A DNA stretch of 64,000 nucleotides from Alphaproteobacteria bacterium (GTDB taxonomy: Bacteria > Myxococcota_A > UBA796 > GCA-2862545): NCBI GenBank assembly GCA_020632875.1, contig JACKET010000013.1, positions 113,750 through 177,749 of the forward strand. The letters run 5' to 3'. The translations under genes and the position numbers were made by a program. Shown here piece by piece: positions 45,225-54,492 of this stretch (position 1 is the first letter of the stretch; every line of letters begins with the position of its first letter). The notes beneath the pieces were generated by a model. It did not search any database. It had not been told where the DNA came from and saw only the letters and a list, made by a program, of their open reading frames with translations.

Positions 45225-48200
45225 ATGTCGGGCAAAGACACGCGTCTGGCCAGTGCTTCCGAGCCGGCCGTCGACAAGCCGAAGGCCCCCGAGCCGCTCG
45301 GCCCGGTCCTCCAGCCCGACGGCAACGCCGCGAAACAGGACACGCTCGGGCCCGGTCCGTGGGCGCCCGATCTGCTCGGCCCCTCGCTTCCCGGGCTCGA
45401 CGAGGGCTTCCTCGGGATCGACCTCGCGATGCCGGGGCCCGTGGTCTCCCCGTCCGTCACACCTCCCGCAGCACCTGCGGCGCCCGCCGGTCCCACCCAG
45501 GAGGAGATCGCCGCGCAAGAGAAGGCCCGCGAAGAGGCCCAGCTCCGCTCCGACCGCCTGCTCGCGCGCAACACGTTCGCCGAGCTCGACGACGCCATGG
45601 GCATCGGCGTCTTCGACATCAAGGACACCGCCACCGCCCAGCGGCTGCTGGCGGGCAAGACGCCCCAGCAGATGCGCGAGATCCGCGCCTACTACGAGAC
45701 CCGCACGGGTCGGAAGCTCGAAGACGACGTGGCCGGTCAGTTCGGCGGCAAGGCCGGTAACGAGATGATGGCGAACGTTCTGTCGGGCATGGACCTGAAG
45801 GACAAGATCGCCCACTACGACACGTCCAAGTCGATGGAGAACCTCCTCACGCACGCGAGCGAGGAGGAGATCGCGGCCCTGACGAACGGCGGGAAGGATC
45901 GCTCCGTCCTCACGACGCTGAAGGACAAGATGGAGCCCGACGCCTACATGAAGGCGCGGATCCAGCTCTTCCCCGCCGAGGCGAAGCAGGCGGTGCGCGA
46001 GCGCATCGAGAGCGCCAACGGCTACCTGAACGACGACGAAGGCGCCGCGATGACGGCCTTCGCGAGCCTCCCGATGACCGACCGGCGGGAGATGCTGAAG
46101 ACCTACCCGCACATGTTCGACTACATGTCGGCTGAAGAGCAGGCGCGCGCGCGGGCGATCGCCACGAGCGAGAGCGCGGCCCTCTCCGCGCGGATGACGC
46201 AGGCCACGAAGGGCGGCGGCACCGACGACGACGCCGTGAAGGACATCGTGCGCGATGCCGGGCGCCTGAACGCCGAAGAGAAGCGGCTGCGCGAGCAGAT
46301 CGCGAAGGGCGGGCTCTCCGACGCCGACAAGGCGAAGGCCCAGGCGCGCCTCGACGAGCTCGGCAACGTCTCGAACCTGCTCACGCCGAAGCGCAACGAA
46401 GACGGGTCCCTCGTCGACGGCACGTTCCTCGGGCGCCTCGACGGCGACGTGAAAGACGGCGAGATGCACGCCTACATGGAACAGATGGGGATGCCCGCGC
46501 GCGAGGTCTCGAAGCAGCGCATCCTCGACGCCGTCGGGTTCTTCAACGACGACGAGAAGGCCATCCGCGAGGCGTTCGCGAAGGTGCCGGTGGCCGACCG
46601 CATGGCGCTCTACCTGGACGACCAGGTCAACAACGCCATGACGGAGCACCTGAACGACGAAGAGCTCGCCGAGGTCCGGGCCTTCCGCGACAACAACATC
46701 CTCGAGATGTCGAAGACGCGCATCGAAGAGGGCAACGGCTTCTTCGCGCAGGACGAGGCGCACATCCTCAAGTCCGTGATGGACATGAACGAGGCCGACC
46801 GGCAGAAGTTCGCGTCGACGAGCCTGTACGAGACGACCCGCGCGCGGATGGACCCGCTCGAGCGCAAGGCCTTCGACGAGGCCATGGCGACGGGCTCGAT
46901 CTCGCTCGAGACCGGGATGAAGGCCGCCTCCGGCTACGACTGGGACGGCACGAACACCGAGCTGATGGACCTCGTCAGCAGCACGAAGTCGACCGCCGAG
47001 ACCCTCGAGATCCGCCAGGGCTACGTGCTCGCGCGCGACGGGGTCGAGCCCTCGACGCCCGAAGAGAAGGCCGCGCTCGAGAAGTACCGCCGCGTCGAGT
47101 CGCTGTTCCAGCGCGAGCTCGGGCACGACGACGAGCAGGCACAGATCGACAAGCTCGTCGCGCACGACGGCCCGCGCGAGGATGCGTACGCCGGTCCCGG
47201 CGTGACCCCCATGGGGCCGCAGCTCCCCACGTCCGAAGAGCTCGAGCGCAGCACCGAGGCGGGCCGCATGACGGCCAGCAAGCTCATCGACCACCGCGGC
47301 GACGACAAGATGGGCGAAGACGGCGATGGTGGCGGCGGGCTGGCGTCCTGGTTCAGCGACACCGACCAGACGGCCATCCAGTCGCACCAGACCCAGAAGG
47401 CCGCGCACCTCGACGCCATCCGCGACGGGGTCGTGAGCGAGCAGGAGCTCGACGGGCACACGGCGATGGGTAAGACCTTCGCCGAAGACTACGAGAAGAT
47501 GCTCGAGGCGCAGGAGGCCATCACCGACGCCGCGAAGACGGGCGCGAGCCTGGTCGCGGTGTCGCTCCTCACGCTCGCTTCGTCCGGCACGCTGGGCCCG
47601 GCCGCTGCGGCCTGGATGTCGACCTACGGGTTCGCCACGACCGCCACGACGCTCGCCACGACCAGCGTGCTCACCGGCGAGGTGATGGGCGGCGACCGCT
47701 ACGACGCGACGGGCGTCGACGGCGCGACCGACGTCGCCACGTCCTTCATGAATGCGGGTGCCGGCCGCGTCAGCAGCAAGCTCGGCGAGCTCGCGCAGGC
47801 CAAGCTCGCGGCGCGCTTCCCCGGCATCTTCGCCACGCCCACCGAGGGCCTGACGGGCGCGGCCCTCCGCGAGGCGCCGCTCACCACGATGCGCCAGCAG
47901 CTGCCCGGCCTCGCAGTGAAGAACACCGTCGACAACGTGAGCCAGTCCGCGATGGTGAGCGTCGGCGAGAACCTCATCACGAAGGACTTCTACGAGCAGT
48001 CCATCGGCGGCATGGTGCAGGAGCTCGGCAGCGACGCGGTCGACTCCGCGAAGGGCGGCCTGCGCGACGCGATCGTCGGCACCGTGGTGGACTCGGGCGT
48101 CACCGCCTGGCAGAGCAAGCGCCTCAACGGCTTCATGAGCAACCTCGAGCAGCGCGGCTTCGAGCCCGAAGCGCTCGACAAGATGACGTTCGGCACGCTC

Positions 48201-49412
48201 GATCAGCTCGGCCGCGCGCAGCAGATGCTCGACGCCGGCGACGTGGTGAAGGCCCGCGAGCTCATCGAGGCGCTCGATCTCACGCCCGAGCACCAGTCGA
48301 TGATGTTCGACTCGATGCGCGACAACCTGCCCGCCGTCGATCCCGAGGCCGCCTCGATCGCGCCGAAGCTCGAGACCCCCACGGTCGAGACGCCCACCGT
48401 CGAGGCACCGAAGGTCGAGGCGCCCACGCCCGAGCTCGAGCAGGCCCTCACCCCCGAGATCCAGGCCGCGCTCGACCCCGCGAACCAGGCGAAGAGCAAC
48501 CTCGAGATCCCCGACGCGAAGGTCGACGTCACGCCGGCCGAGCGCCTCGCCGACGCCCAGACCCGCGCCGAGAAGATCATCATGGGCGGCAGCGACGAGG
48601 CGATGGCCGAGTACCTGCTCGACAACTTCGAAGACGCGGCGAAGCTCGAGTCGGTGCTCGACACCCACGCCCTCGACCTCGGCGGCGACAAGGCGCCGCT
48701 CGGCGCGGCGTCCGGAAAGACCTACCCGCTCATCCACCCCGAGACGGGCGAAGAGATCGGGTTCGTGCGCGGCGACACCAAGATCTTCCGGTTCGAGCCG
48801 AAGGACGTCGACACCCCCATGACCCCCCACGAGTCGCCGTACTTCGACGACATCGGCACGCACCGCGCGGGCTTCGGGGCCGACCAGGCGCTGTTCGTCG
48901 CCGACTCGCCCGAGGCGGTCGCCGACCTCGAGCAGCTCCGCCTGTCGCAGGGCTACTTCGAGGACCCGAACATCGTGATGCGGTCGACCACGTACGACGA
49001 GTTGCTCGCCGCGTACCCCGACGCGAAGATCATGACCGACGCGAAGATGGAGTTCGGCCGTGGCATCGAGGGTGCCCGGGTGATCTCGGTGAACTCCGGG
49101 AACGCGACGGGTGAGTCCATCCGGTTCGAAGACCACGCGATGGACGAGATCAGCTCGGTCATCGAGAGCCTGCCGCCCTCGGGCACCGTGCGCGCCGATG
49201 CGGATCTGATCAAGGCCTTCAAGGGCTTCGAGCCCGGCGAGTTCGGCTCGATCCCCCAGGGTCCGGACGGCTTCAGCCTCGACGGCGTGCCGGAGTACCT
49301 GAAGGAGATGAAGGACTTCGGCATGTACCGCAACGAAGCCGGCGAGGTCTTCGTCGTCCGTGGCGAGATCCCCGCGGATGCCGTCGAGGTCCTCGTCGAG
49401 CCGTCCAAGTAG
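45225..49412 (+). CDS. Polymorphic-toxin-like protein with annexin-like repeats
   Basis: A 1395-residue protein without a signal peptide, so any export would be by a specialised machine. Residues 10-110 are Pro-rich and flexible. About 112-188 reads as an annexin-like repeat (Q-R-L-L-A-G-K-T-P-Q-Q-M-R-E-I, then Y-Y-E-T-R-T-G-R-K-L-E-D-D-V). Related helical repeats with N-D-D-E-x-A-I-x-x-A-F recur to about 600. A hydrophobic stretch (about 770-820) is followed by G-G-D-R-Y-D-A-T-G-V-D-G-A-T-D-V near 822, a central element typical of polymorphic toxins linked to contractile injection systems. A P-T-V-E repeat (about 1048-1072) precedes an unrecognised C-terminal domain, the likely toxin tip. 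A small gene follows 3 bases later. Confidence 0.75.
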   Translation: MSGKDTRLASASEPAVDKPKAPEPLGPVLQPDGNAAKQDTLGPGPWAPDLLGPSLPGLDEGFLGIDLAMPGPVVSPSVTPPAAPAAPAGPTQEEIAAQEKAREEAQLRSDRLLARNTFAELDDAMGIGVFDIKDTATAQRLLAGKTPQQMREIRAYYETRTGRKLEDDVAGQFGGKAGNEMMANVLSGMDLKDKIAHYDTSKSMENLLTHASEEEIAALTNGGKDRSVLTTLKDKMEPDAYMKARIQLFPAEAKQAVRERIESANGYLNDDEGAAMTAFASLPMTDRREMLKTYPHMFDYMSAEEQARARAIATSESAALSARMTQATKGGGTDDDAVKDIVRDAGRLNAEEKRLREQIAKGGLSDADKAKAQARLDELGNVSNLLTPKRNEDGSLVDGTFLGRLDGDVKDGEMHAYMEQMGMPAREVSKQRILDAVGFFNDDEKAIREAFAKVPVADRMALYLDDQVNNAMTEHLNDEELAEVRAFRDNNILEMSKTRIEEGNGFFAQDEAHILKSVMDMNEADRQKFASTSLYETTRARMDPLERKAFDEAMATGSISLETGMKAASGYDWDGTNTELMDLVSSTKSTAETLEIRQGYVLARDGVEPSTPEEKAALEKYRRVESLFQRELGHDDEQAQIDKLVAHDGPREDAYAGPGVTPMGPQLPTSEELERSTEAGRMTASKLIDHRGDDKMGEDGDGGGGLASWFSDTDQTAIQSHQTQKAAHLDAIRDGVVSEQELDGHTAMGKTFAEDYEKMLEAQEAITDAAKTGASLVAVSLLTLASSGTLGPAAAAWMSTYGFATTATTLATTSVLTGEVMGGDRYDATGVDGATDVATSFMNAGAGRVSSKLGELAQAKLAARFPGIFATPTEGLTGAALREAPLTTMRQQLPGLAVKNTVDNVSQSAMVSVGENLITKDFYEQSIGGMVQELGSDAVDSAKGGLRDAIVGTVVDSGVTAWQSKRLNGFMSNLEQRGFEPEALDKMTFGTLDQLGRAQQMLDAGDVVKARELIEALDLTPEHQSMMFDSMRDNLPAVDPEAASIAPKLETPTVETPTVEAPKVEAPTPELEQALTPEIQAALDPANQAKSNLEIPDAKVDVTPAERLADAQTRAEKIIMGGSDEAMAEYLLDNFEDAAKLESVLDTHALDLGGDKAPLGAASGKTYPLIHPETGEEIGFVRGDTKIFRFEPKDVDTPMTPHESPYFDDIGTHRAGFGADQALFVADSPEAVADLEQLRLSQGYFEDPNIVMRSTTYDELLAAYPDAKIMTDAKMEFGRGIEGARVISVNSGNATGESIRFEDHAMDEISSVIESLPPSGTVRADADLIKAFKGFEPGEFGSIPQGPDGFSLDGVPEYLKEMKDFGMYRNEAGEVFVVRGEIPADAVEVLVEPSK

Positions 49413-49415
49413 GGC

Positions 49416-49922
49416 ATGGCCGAACGCACTCCCGTCGGGCGCTACGCGAGCGAGCACCCCCCACTCGAGGCCCGGCTCGTCACGGTCGGTGCGCGGGACT
49501 GGGACGTGCGCGTGCAGACCGACGCGTTCCCGACGCTCTCCACCTGGCTCGGCGCGATCCTGCCTGAGGAGCTGCACCTCGCGGCGTCCGCGGTGGCGCT
49601 GGGCAGCAAGCACGCGCTGCCGGCGCTCTCCGGCATGCGCGGCGGCTGGCTGCTCGATGCGGGTGGGCCGACGTACACGCTGTGGAGCCAGGAGGCCGAC
49701 CGGGCCGTGCAGGGCGACGTGCGCGTGCTCCGCGCGGCGCTCGAGCTCTACGCGCGCGCCGTGCTGCGTCCGTTCGACGGCCTGCTGTCGGCCCCGCCCG
49801 GCGCCGCGCTCGACGGGCACGCGCCCGCGTGGGTCGACCTGCTGCGCCAGGCCGAGGTGGCCCTGCTGGCGTCGATGCACCGCGTCGGCCAGCCGCTGCT
49901 CGACCACTCACCCGCGCCGTGA
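49416..49922 (+). CDS. Small protein, candidate immunity partner
   Basis: A 168-residue soluble protein starting 3 bases after the toxin-like gene's stop. It opens M-A-E-R-T-P-V-G-R-Y-A-S-E-H-P-P-L-E-A-R-L. It has the composition of a mixed alpha/beta fold with a long helical end (L-R-A-A-L-E-L-Y-A-R-A-V-L-R-P-F-D-G-L-L). There is no signal peptide or recognised motif. Position and size fit an immunity or chaperone protein for the toxin-like product, but no homology supports this. Its stop overlaps the start of the glycosyltransferase gene (GTGA at 49919-49922), so it may instead belong to that gene. Confidence 0.68.
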   Translation: MAERTPVGRYASEHPPLEARLVTVGARDWDVRVQTDAFPTLSTWLGAILPEELHLAASAVALGSKHALPALSGMRGGWLLDAGGPTYTLWSQEADRAVQGDVRVLRAALELYARAVLRPFDGLLSAPPGAALDGHAPAWVDLLRQAEVALLASMHRVGQPLLDHSPAP

Positions 49923-51511
49923 CCGGGCCCCGCGAGGCGCGCCGTCTCGACGAGCACATCGCGGTGGGCGTCGCCGTGCTGCTGGGCCTCTCCGCGGTCC
50001 GCGCGGCGTCGCGCGCCTTCATCCAGGACGACGCGTTCATCAGCTTCCGGTACGCCCGGAACCTCGTGCAGCACGGGCAGCTGGTCTTCAACCCCGGGGA
50101 GTACGTCGAGGGCTACTCGAACTTCCTGTGGACCCTGCTCCTCGCGGTGGCGCTGTGGGCGCGCGTGGACCCGATCGTCGCGGCAAAGGTGCTCGGCGGG
50201 GCGTCGTGGCTCGGCGTGATCGCGGTGGGCGTGCTGTACGTGCGGGCGATCCTCGAGCGGACCGGGGACCTGCGGCTGCGCGACCTGCTCGTGCCCGTCG
50301 CGGCGCTCGGGCTGCTGCCCCTCAACCCGTCCGCCGCCGCTTACGCGACGGGCGGCCTCTCGACCGCGTTCTTCGCGTTCGGCATCACCCTGGCGCTGTA
50401 CCTCTGCTTCGCACGACCCGATCCGGACGAGCTGCCGGGGCCCCTGGCCGCTGTCGTGCTCGGCGGCCTGCTCCTCGTGCGTCCGGAAGCGCCTCTGGTG
50501 CTGGCGTTCGTGGCGCTCGGGCTTGGCGTGCTCCACGGGCGCGAACGGCTCCGCGGGCTGCTGCGGTGGTTCGCCGTGCCCGCCGCCATCGGGCTCGCGT
50601 ATGCCGCCTGGAAGCTGTACTACTACGGCGCCCTGCTCCCGAACACGTTCTACGCGAAGTCCGGGCACACGCCGTACTTCGAGCGGGGACTGCTCTACGT
50701 CGGGACGTTCGTGTCGAGCTACCCGTACGTCGTCTTGCTGTTCGCCCCCGCCGCAGTCCTCGCGTGGCGGGCGCGACGCGGTGGCGCGCAGGACGTCCAC
50801 GGGGCCGTCGTGGCGGGCCTGCCGGCGGGTCTGGTCGCCGCCTTCGCCGCGTACGTGGCCTGGGTGGGCGGCGACTTCATGGAGTACAAGCCGCTGATGC
50901 ACGTCTACCCCGTGCTGGTGGTGACGTTCGCAGCCGGGATCGCCTGGCTCCGGCGCTCCGGGGACTGGGTGGGGCGCGGTGCTCAAGGGCTCGCCCTGCT
51001 CGCGCTCGGCTCGGGCGCCTGGTTCCAGGAGCCCCGGTACCCACCGATGGTGTTCTCGCCGAGGGTGCTGCAGGACCAGCTCTACGACGCCCTCCAGTGG
51101 GCGCACATCGGCTTCCGGCTCGGGCGCGTGCTACCGCCCGACACGGTCATCTCGGTCGGCCCCGCGGGCGCGATCCCGTACTACTCGGGCCTTCGCACGG
51201 TGGACCACTTCGGGCTCACGGAGCCGGAGATCGCGCACCAGGACGTCGCGGTGCGCTCGGTGCCCGGCCACGAGAAGGCGGCGGACAGCGCCTTCCTCGT
51301 CGAGCGGGGGGTGAACGTTCAGATCCTGCCGCGCATGTACCGGTTCCGGCCCGACCAGCTCCCTCCTGCCGACCCGGACGGGGAGTGGCTGTACATCCGC
51401 GTGCGTCCGGACCAGTTCCTCCAGGCACGCTACCTCGTCCAGACGCCCGCGCTCACCCGGTGGCTGGCCGACCATCCGCAGGACTTCCACCGCTCCGACC
51501 GGGAGAAGTGA
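49919..51511 (+). CDS. GT-C family membrane glycosyltransferase
   Basis: A 530-residue inner-membrane protein with about ten hydrophobic segments. The first periplasmic loop has D-D-A-F-I-S-F-R-Y-A-R-N-L near residue 37, where the acidic pair is the usual catalytic or metal site. It is followed by V-F-N-P-G-E-Y-V-E-G-Y-S-N-F-L-W-T-L, a signature shared by lipid-linked-sugar transferases of the ArnT/PMT-like clan in many bacteria. A soluble C-terminal domain of about 170 residues ends the protein. It should move a sugar from a polyprenyl carrier to an unknown acceptor on the outer face of the membrane. The GTG start overlaps the previous stop. It converges with the regulator gene, 2 bases apart. 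Confidence 0.86.
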   Translation: MTGPREARRLDEHIAVGVAVLLGLSAVRAASRAFIQDDAFISFRYARNLVQHGQLVFNPGEYVEGYSNFLWTLLLAVALWARVDPIVAAKVLGGASWLGVIAVGVLYVRAILERTGDLRLRDLLVPVAALGLLPLNPSAAAYATGGLSTAFFAFGITLALYLCFARPDPDELPGPLAAVVLGGLLLVRPEAPLVLAFVALGLGVLHGRERLRGLLRWFAVPAAIGLAYAAWKLYYYGALLPNTFYAKSGHTPYFERGLLYVGTFVSSYPYVVLLFAPAAVLAWRARRGGAQDVHGAVVAGLPAGLVAAFAAYVAWVGGDFMEYKPLMHVYPVLVVTFAAGIAWLRRSGDWVGRGAQGLALLALGSGAWFQEPRYPPMVFSPRVLQDQLYDALQWAHIGFRLGRVLPPDTVISVGPAGAIPYYSGLRTVDHFGLTEPEIAHQDVAVRSVPGHEKAADSAFLVERGVNVQILPRMYRFRPDQLPPADPDGEWLYIRVRPDQFLQARYLVQTPALTRWLADHPQDFHRSDREK

Positions 51512-51513
51512 GG

Positions 51514-52326
51514 TCAACGCGTCCGCGCGAAGAGCTGGAGCGAGACCTGCACCACCGTGTCGGCGCCGGCGTCCGCGCGGAACGGCTCGATCACCTCGAG
51601 CTGGAAGCGGTGCAGCGCCTGCTGCATCTCCTCGATGCGGCTCCCGTCGACCGCCACGGCGAGCGAGCCCACCCAGCGCGTCTCGGGCGGCTGCTCGTCG
51701 AGCGCGCGCGACGCGTGCTCCAGCTGCACGTGGTGGTACTGCCGGCCGGTGCGGGAGAGCTCGTCGGAGAGCTGGCGGTTCGTCGCGATGGGCCGGTGGT
51801 CGATCCGCATCGTCCCGTCCTCTTCGGTGACGATGCCGGCCTCGCGGAGCGCCCGCACCGTCTCGTCGACCTCATCCGCGGTGACCTCGGGCCAGATGCG
51901 GGCGGCCAGCCATTCCGGGTCTAGCGACGCGCGACCCGCGCGCACGAGCTCGAGGATCACCGGGACGAACCAGCGACCGAGGAGCTGCGCCTGCCGCAGC
52001 GTGGGCCGGAGCGCGTAGTGGCTGTCGCGGAGCGCGGCGGCCTGGGCGCGCGCCTGGCGCCGGAGGTCGAGCGAGATGGGCGAGTCGGCCTTCACCAGCA
52101 GCAGGAGGTACGCGCGCCCGTCGTCCTCGAGCTCGAGGGCGTCGGCCCAGGTCTCGGCGCTCGCGAGCGGCAGGTCGCGCTCCCCCGCGAGGACCATGGC
52201 GACCATGGATCGCGAGACGCCGGCGCGGCGCGCGAGCAGGGTCTGGCTTCGTGCGGGCCGGGCCCCGATCCAGGCGCGGATCAGGGGCCGGTACTCCGCG
52301 TGGTCGAAGGGGTCGAAGTCGCTCAT
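51514..52326 (-). CDS. TIGR02147-family regulator (second copy)
   Basis: A 270-residue relative of the regulator at 4598-5476. It begins M-S-D-F-D-P-F-D-H-A-E-Y-R-P-L-I-R-A-W-I, has the helix-turn-helix-like L-L-A-R-R-A-G-V-S-R-S-M-V-A-M-V-L, and a middle domain with L-L-G-R-W-F-V-P-V-I-L-E-L. The family ending is V-V-Q-V-S-L-Q-L-F-A. The last part lacks the usual F-P-L. Unlike the first copy, it has no GTATCC palindrome upstream. It stands alone, 61 bases downstream of the small exported protein gene on the same strand. Its target and ligand are unknown. Confidence 0.82.
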   Translation of the reverse strand: MSDFDPFDHAEYRPLIRAWIGARPARSQTLLARRAGVSRSMVAMVLAGERDLPLASAETWADALELEDDGRAYLLLLVKADSPISLDLRRQARAQAAALRDSHYALRPTLRQAQLLGRWFVPVILELVRAGRASLDPEWLAARIWPEVTADEVDETVRALREAGIVTEEDGTMRIDHRPIATNRQLSDELSRTGRQYHHVQLEHASRALDEQPPETRWVGSLAVAVDGSRIEEMQQALHRFQLEVIEPFRADAGADTVVQVSLQLFARTR

Positions 52327-52387
52327 GCGCAGATGTTGCGACACGGCGCAGGGCCGCGCAAGCACGGCGCGAGAGCGTCCCCGCCGC

Positions 52388-52810
52388 CTACTGGATGGTG
52401 ATGACCACCTCGGGGTCCGAGCCCGAGAACGACCCGGACGCGACCACGTAGGGCGACCACGGCTCGGACGAGACGGGCGCATCGATGTCCACCGAGGTCA
52501 CGAGCACGCTGGACTTGAGCGTGAAGGCGCTCGACCAGACCTGCCCGTCGGAGTCCCAGCGCACCTGCACCTGGCAGATGTTGCCACCCGCGATGGTGGT
52601 GCTCCAGCCGACGACGGGGTCGATGGTCTGGTCCGCGTAGTAGTCGGCGTAGGCGCCGCTGCACTTGTGCACGCGCACACCGAGCAGATCCACCGTGCCT
52701 CCGGTCAGGTCTCCCTCGGACCGGTCGATCTCGAGCTTGAGGGTGGGATTGCCCCAGAACACGTAGGCATCGGCGTTCGGGGAGACGAAGAGGGCGAGAA
52801 GGGCGAGCAT
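52388..52810 (-). CDS. Small exported protein under sigma-54 control
   Basis: A 140-residue protein. The ATG at 52808-52810 gives signal M-L-A-L-L-A-L-F-V-S-P-N-A-D-A. The mature part is a single beta-rich domain (V-D-L-L-G-V-R-V-H-K-C-S-G near residue 42, W-S-T-T-I-A-G-G-N-I-C-Q-V near 75, two Cys likely paired) ending P-E-V-V-I-T-I-Q. It is preceded by a good -24/-12 promoter and a cluster of GTCCGG palindromes, and its upstream neighbour is an enhancer-binding protein gene. The protein is probably the main target of that activator. The function of the domain is not recognised. Confidence 0.72.
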   Translation of the reverse strand: MLALLALFVSPNADAYVFWGNPTLKLEIDRSEGDLTGGTVDLLGVRVHKCSGAYADYYADQTIDPVVGWSTTIAGGNICQVQVRWDSDGQVWSSAFTLKSSVLVTSVDIDAPVSSEPWSPYVVASGSFSGSDPEVVITIQ

Positions 52811-52851
52811 GTCGGGCTCCAACCGCGCGGGATTGCGCGGTCGGGCTCAAC

Positions 52852-52866
52852 GCAAGGTCGGGACCA
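52852..52866 (-). promoter_or_regulatory. Sigma-54 (-24/-12) promoter
   Basis: On the reverse strand, TGGTCC-CGACC-TTGC keeps the invariant GG and GC at the exact sigma-54 spacing (TGGCAC-N5-TTGC); only the second half of the -24 box differs. Transcription should start near 52840, about 30 bases before the ATG of the small exported protein. The adjacent gene encodes an activator of the sigma-54 class. Confidence 0.65.
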
Positions 52867-52923
52867 GACGCCGGCCGGATCGACTCTCCAGGTTCGACGC
52901 CGACAAGACGGACAACACCCCGG

Positions 52924-52947
52924 CCCGGACAGTCCGGGGTCCCGGAC
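52924..52947. promoter_or_regulatory. GTCCGG palindrome cluster (candidate enhancer sites)
   Basis: CCCGGACAGTCCGGG (52924-52938) overlaps GTCCGGGGTCCCGGAC (52932-52947). A third unit, GTCCGGATCTCCGGAC, lies at 52963-52978 inside the 3' end of the activator gene. They lie about 60-110 bases upstream of the -24/-12 promoter, the usual place for enhancer-binding protein sites. A stem-loop role at the end of the activator transcript is an alternative. Confidence 0.5.
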
Positions 52948-52956
52948 CCGACTCCT

Positions 52957-54423
52957 TCAGGCGTCCGGATCTCCGGACAGCCCGAGCGCCTCGAACAGCT
53001 CGTACAGGCTGCTCCGTCCGATGCCGAGCCGCTCGGCGGCCCGTGTGCGGTTGCCGCCTTCGGCCTCGAGCGCCTGGAGCACGCGCCGGCGCTTGAAGGC
53101 CAGGACGGCGTCGTGCAGGGACTCCGCGGGGCGGGACGGCGGCCGCGCCACCCGGTCGAGGTGGTCACCGCGGATCGAAGCCGCCCCTTCGGACGCCGCC
53201 CACAGGAGGCCGCCGCGCAGCACGTTGTCGAGCTCGCGCAGGTTGCCGGGCCACTCGCGCGCGTCGAGGTGCGCGAGCGCCGTCGCCGAGACCGGCAGCG
53301 CCGGGACGCCGAGCTCGTCGGCCGCGCGCCACACCAGGTCGTGGGCGAGGAACGGGAGGTCGTCGAGGCGGTCTGCGAGCCCGGGCAGCGCAACGGGGAA
53401 CACGGCGAGCCGGAAGTACAGGTCCTGGCGGAAGGTGCCCGCCGCGACGGCGGCTTCGAGATCCACGTTGGTGGCGGCGATCACGCGGACGTCCTCGGCG
53501 ATGCGGTCGCGGGCCTCGCCGAGCCAGCGGTACGTGCGGTCCTGCAGGAACCGGAGGAGCTGGCCCTGCGCGTCGAGCGACAGCTCGCCGACCTCGTCGA
53601 GGAACAGCGTGCCGTTGCGCGCGCGCTCCACGAGCCCCGGGGTGTCGCGCTGGATCCCGGTGTACGAGCCGGCCCGCGCGCCGAACAGGTCGGCGACGAG
53701 GCGCTCGGCGCGGAGCTGCGTGCACTCCGCCGTCACGAAGTCACCGCGCCGGCCGCTGCTCTCGTGGAGCACCCGCGCGACCGTGGACTTCCCGGTGCCC
53801 GTCTGGCCGGTGAGGAGCACAGGTGCGCGCGTCTTCGCGCATACCTGCAGGCGTGCGAGCACTTCGGCGAGCGCGGGGCTGGTGCCGACGAGCCGGTCCG
53901 CACGCAGGGTGCGGCGCAGCGCACGTGTCGCGTCGGGCGCATCGAGGCGGTGCCGGCTCACGAGGGCGGTCAGCGCGGGGGCCACGAGCGCGGCGGCCTT
54001 CTCGACGAGCGCGCGGTCTTCGGGCCCGAACGGGCCCCGCGCCCGGGAGTGCAGGTAGAGCAGCCCGACTGCGGGAGCCCCGATCGGCACGCACAGGACG
54101 GTCTCGATGCGCTTGCGGCGCACGCTCGACCGGTCCATGAAGCGCGGATCGAGGAGCGCGCTGGGCGTGAGCACGGTCTCGCCGCGTGCGAGGCTCTGCT
54201 GCATGAGCCCGGTGGACAGGGTACCGAGGACCTCGTCCCGCGCATCGGGCGGCGCGCAGCGGCTCCAGCGCGGCTCCATCGAAGCGGAGCCGGCACCCGC
54301 GGCCATGTACGCGATGTCGGCGCCCGTCGCGGCCTGGACGAGCGCGAGCACGCCGTCGATGAAGCCTGGCACGTCGGTCGCTGCGCCGAGCTCGGCCAGG
54401 CCTTCGGCGAGGGGCTTGGTCAT
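52957..54423 (-). CDS. Sigma-54-type enhancer-binding protein, GAF-AAA-Fis
   Basis: A 488-residue activator. Residues about 15-155 form a GAF sensor (F-G-P-E-D-R-A-L-V-E-K-A-A near 132). The AAA+ domain has Walker A G-Q-T-G-T-G-K-S at 206-213 and Walker B G-T-L-F-L-D-E-V at 271-278. The loop that touches sigma-54 is G-S-Y-T-G-I at 252-257 instead of the consensus G-A-F-T-G-A. R-x-D-L-Y-F-R-L near 330 is normal. The C-terminal Fis-type helix-turn-helix (N-R-T-R-A-A-E-R-L-G-I-G-R-S-S-L-Y) ends the protein. With the palindromes and promoter just downstream it forms a self-contained regulatory unit. The altered loop keeps the Thr and Gly, so activity is plausible but not certain. Confidence 0.88.
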   Translation of the reverse strand: MTKPLAEGLAELGAATDVPGFIDGVLALVQAATGADIAYMAAGAGSASMEPRWSRCAPPDARDEVLGTLSTGLMQQSLARGETVLTPSALLDPRFMDRSSVRRKRIETVLCVPIGAPAVGLLYLHSRARGPFGPEDRALVEKAAALVAPALTALVSRHRLDAPDATRALRRTLRADRLVGTSPALAEVLARLQVCAKTRAPVLLTGQTGTGKSTVARVLHESSGRRGDFVTAECTQLRAERLVADLFGARAGSYTGIQRDTPGLVERARNGTLFLDEVGELSLDAQGQLLRFLQDRTYRWLGEARDRIAEDVRVIAATNVDLEAAVAAGTFRQDLYFRLAVFPVALPGLADRLDDLPFLAHDLVWRAADELGVPALPVSATALAHLDAREWPGNLRELDNVLRGGLLWAASEGAASIRGDHLDRVARPPSRPAESLHDAVLAFKRRRVLQALEAEGGNRTRAAERLGIGRSSLYELFEALGLSGDPDA

Positions 54424-54492
54424 CGGCGGCCGGGGTTGAAGGGCATCACCGAGATGGTGCTACAGCCCGAGGCATCCGCCAACGCCGCTGCC

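Noticed and set aside
44910..49907. A very long reverse-strand open frame opposite the toxin-like gene
   Set aside because: The forward frame has real repeats, a ribosome site and sensible composition. The reverse frame is Val/Arg/Gly/Asp-rich text caused by high GC at codon third positions.
52327..52387. GTATCC-type operator before the second TIGR02147 gene
   Set aside because: I looked for the palindrome found at 4408 and 4508. It is absent here.
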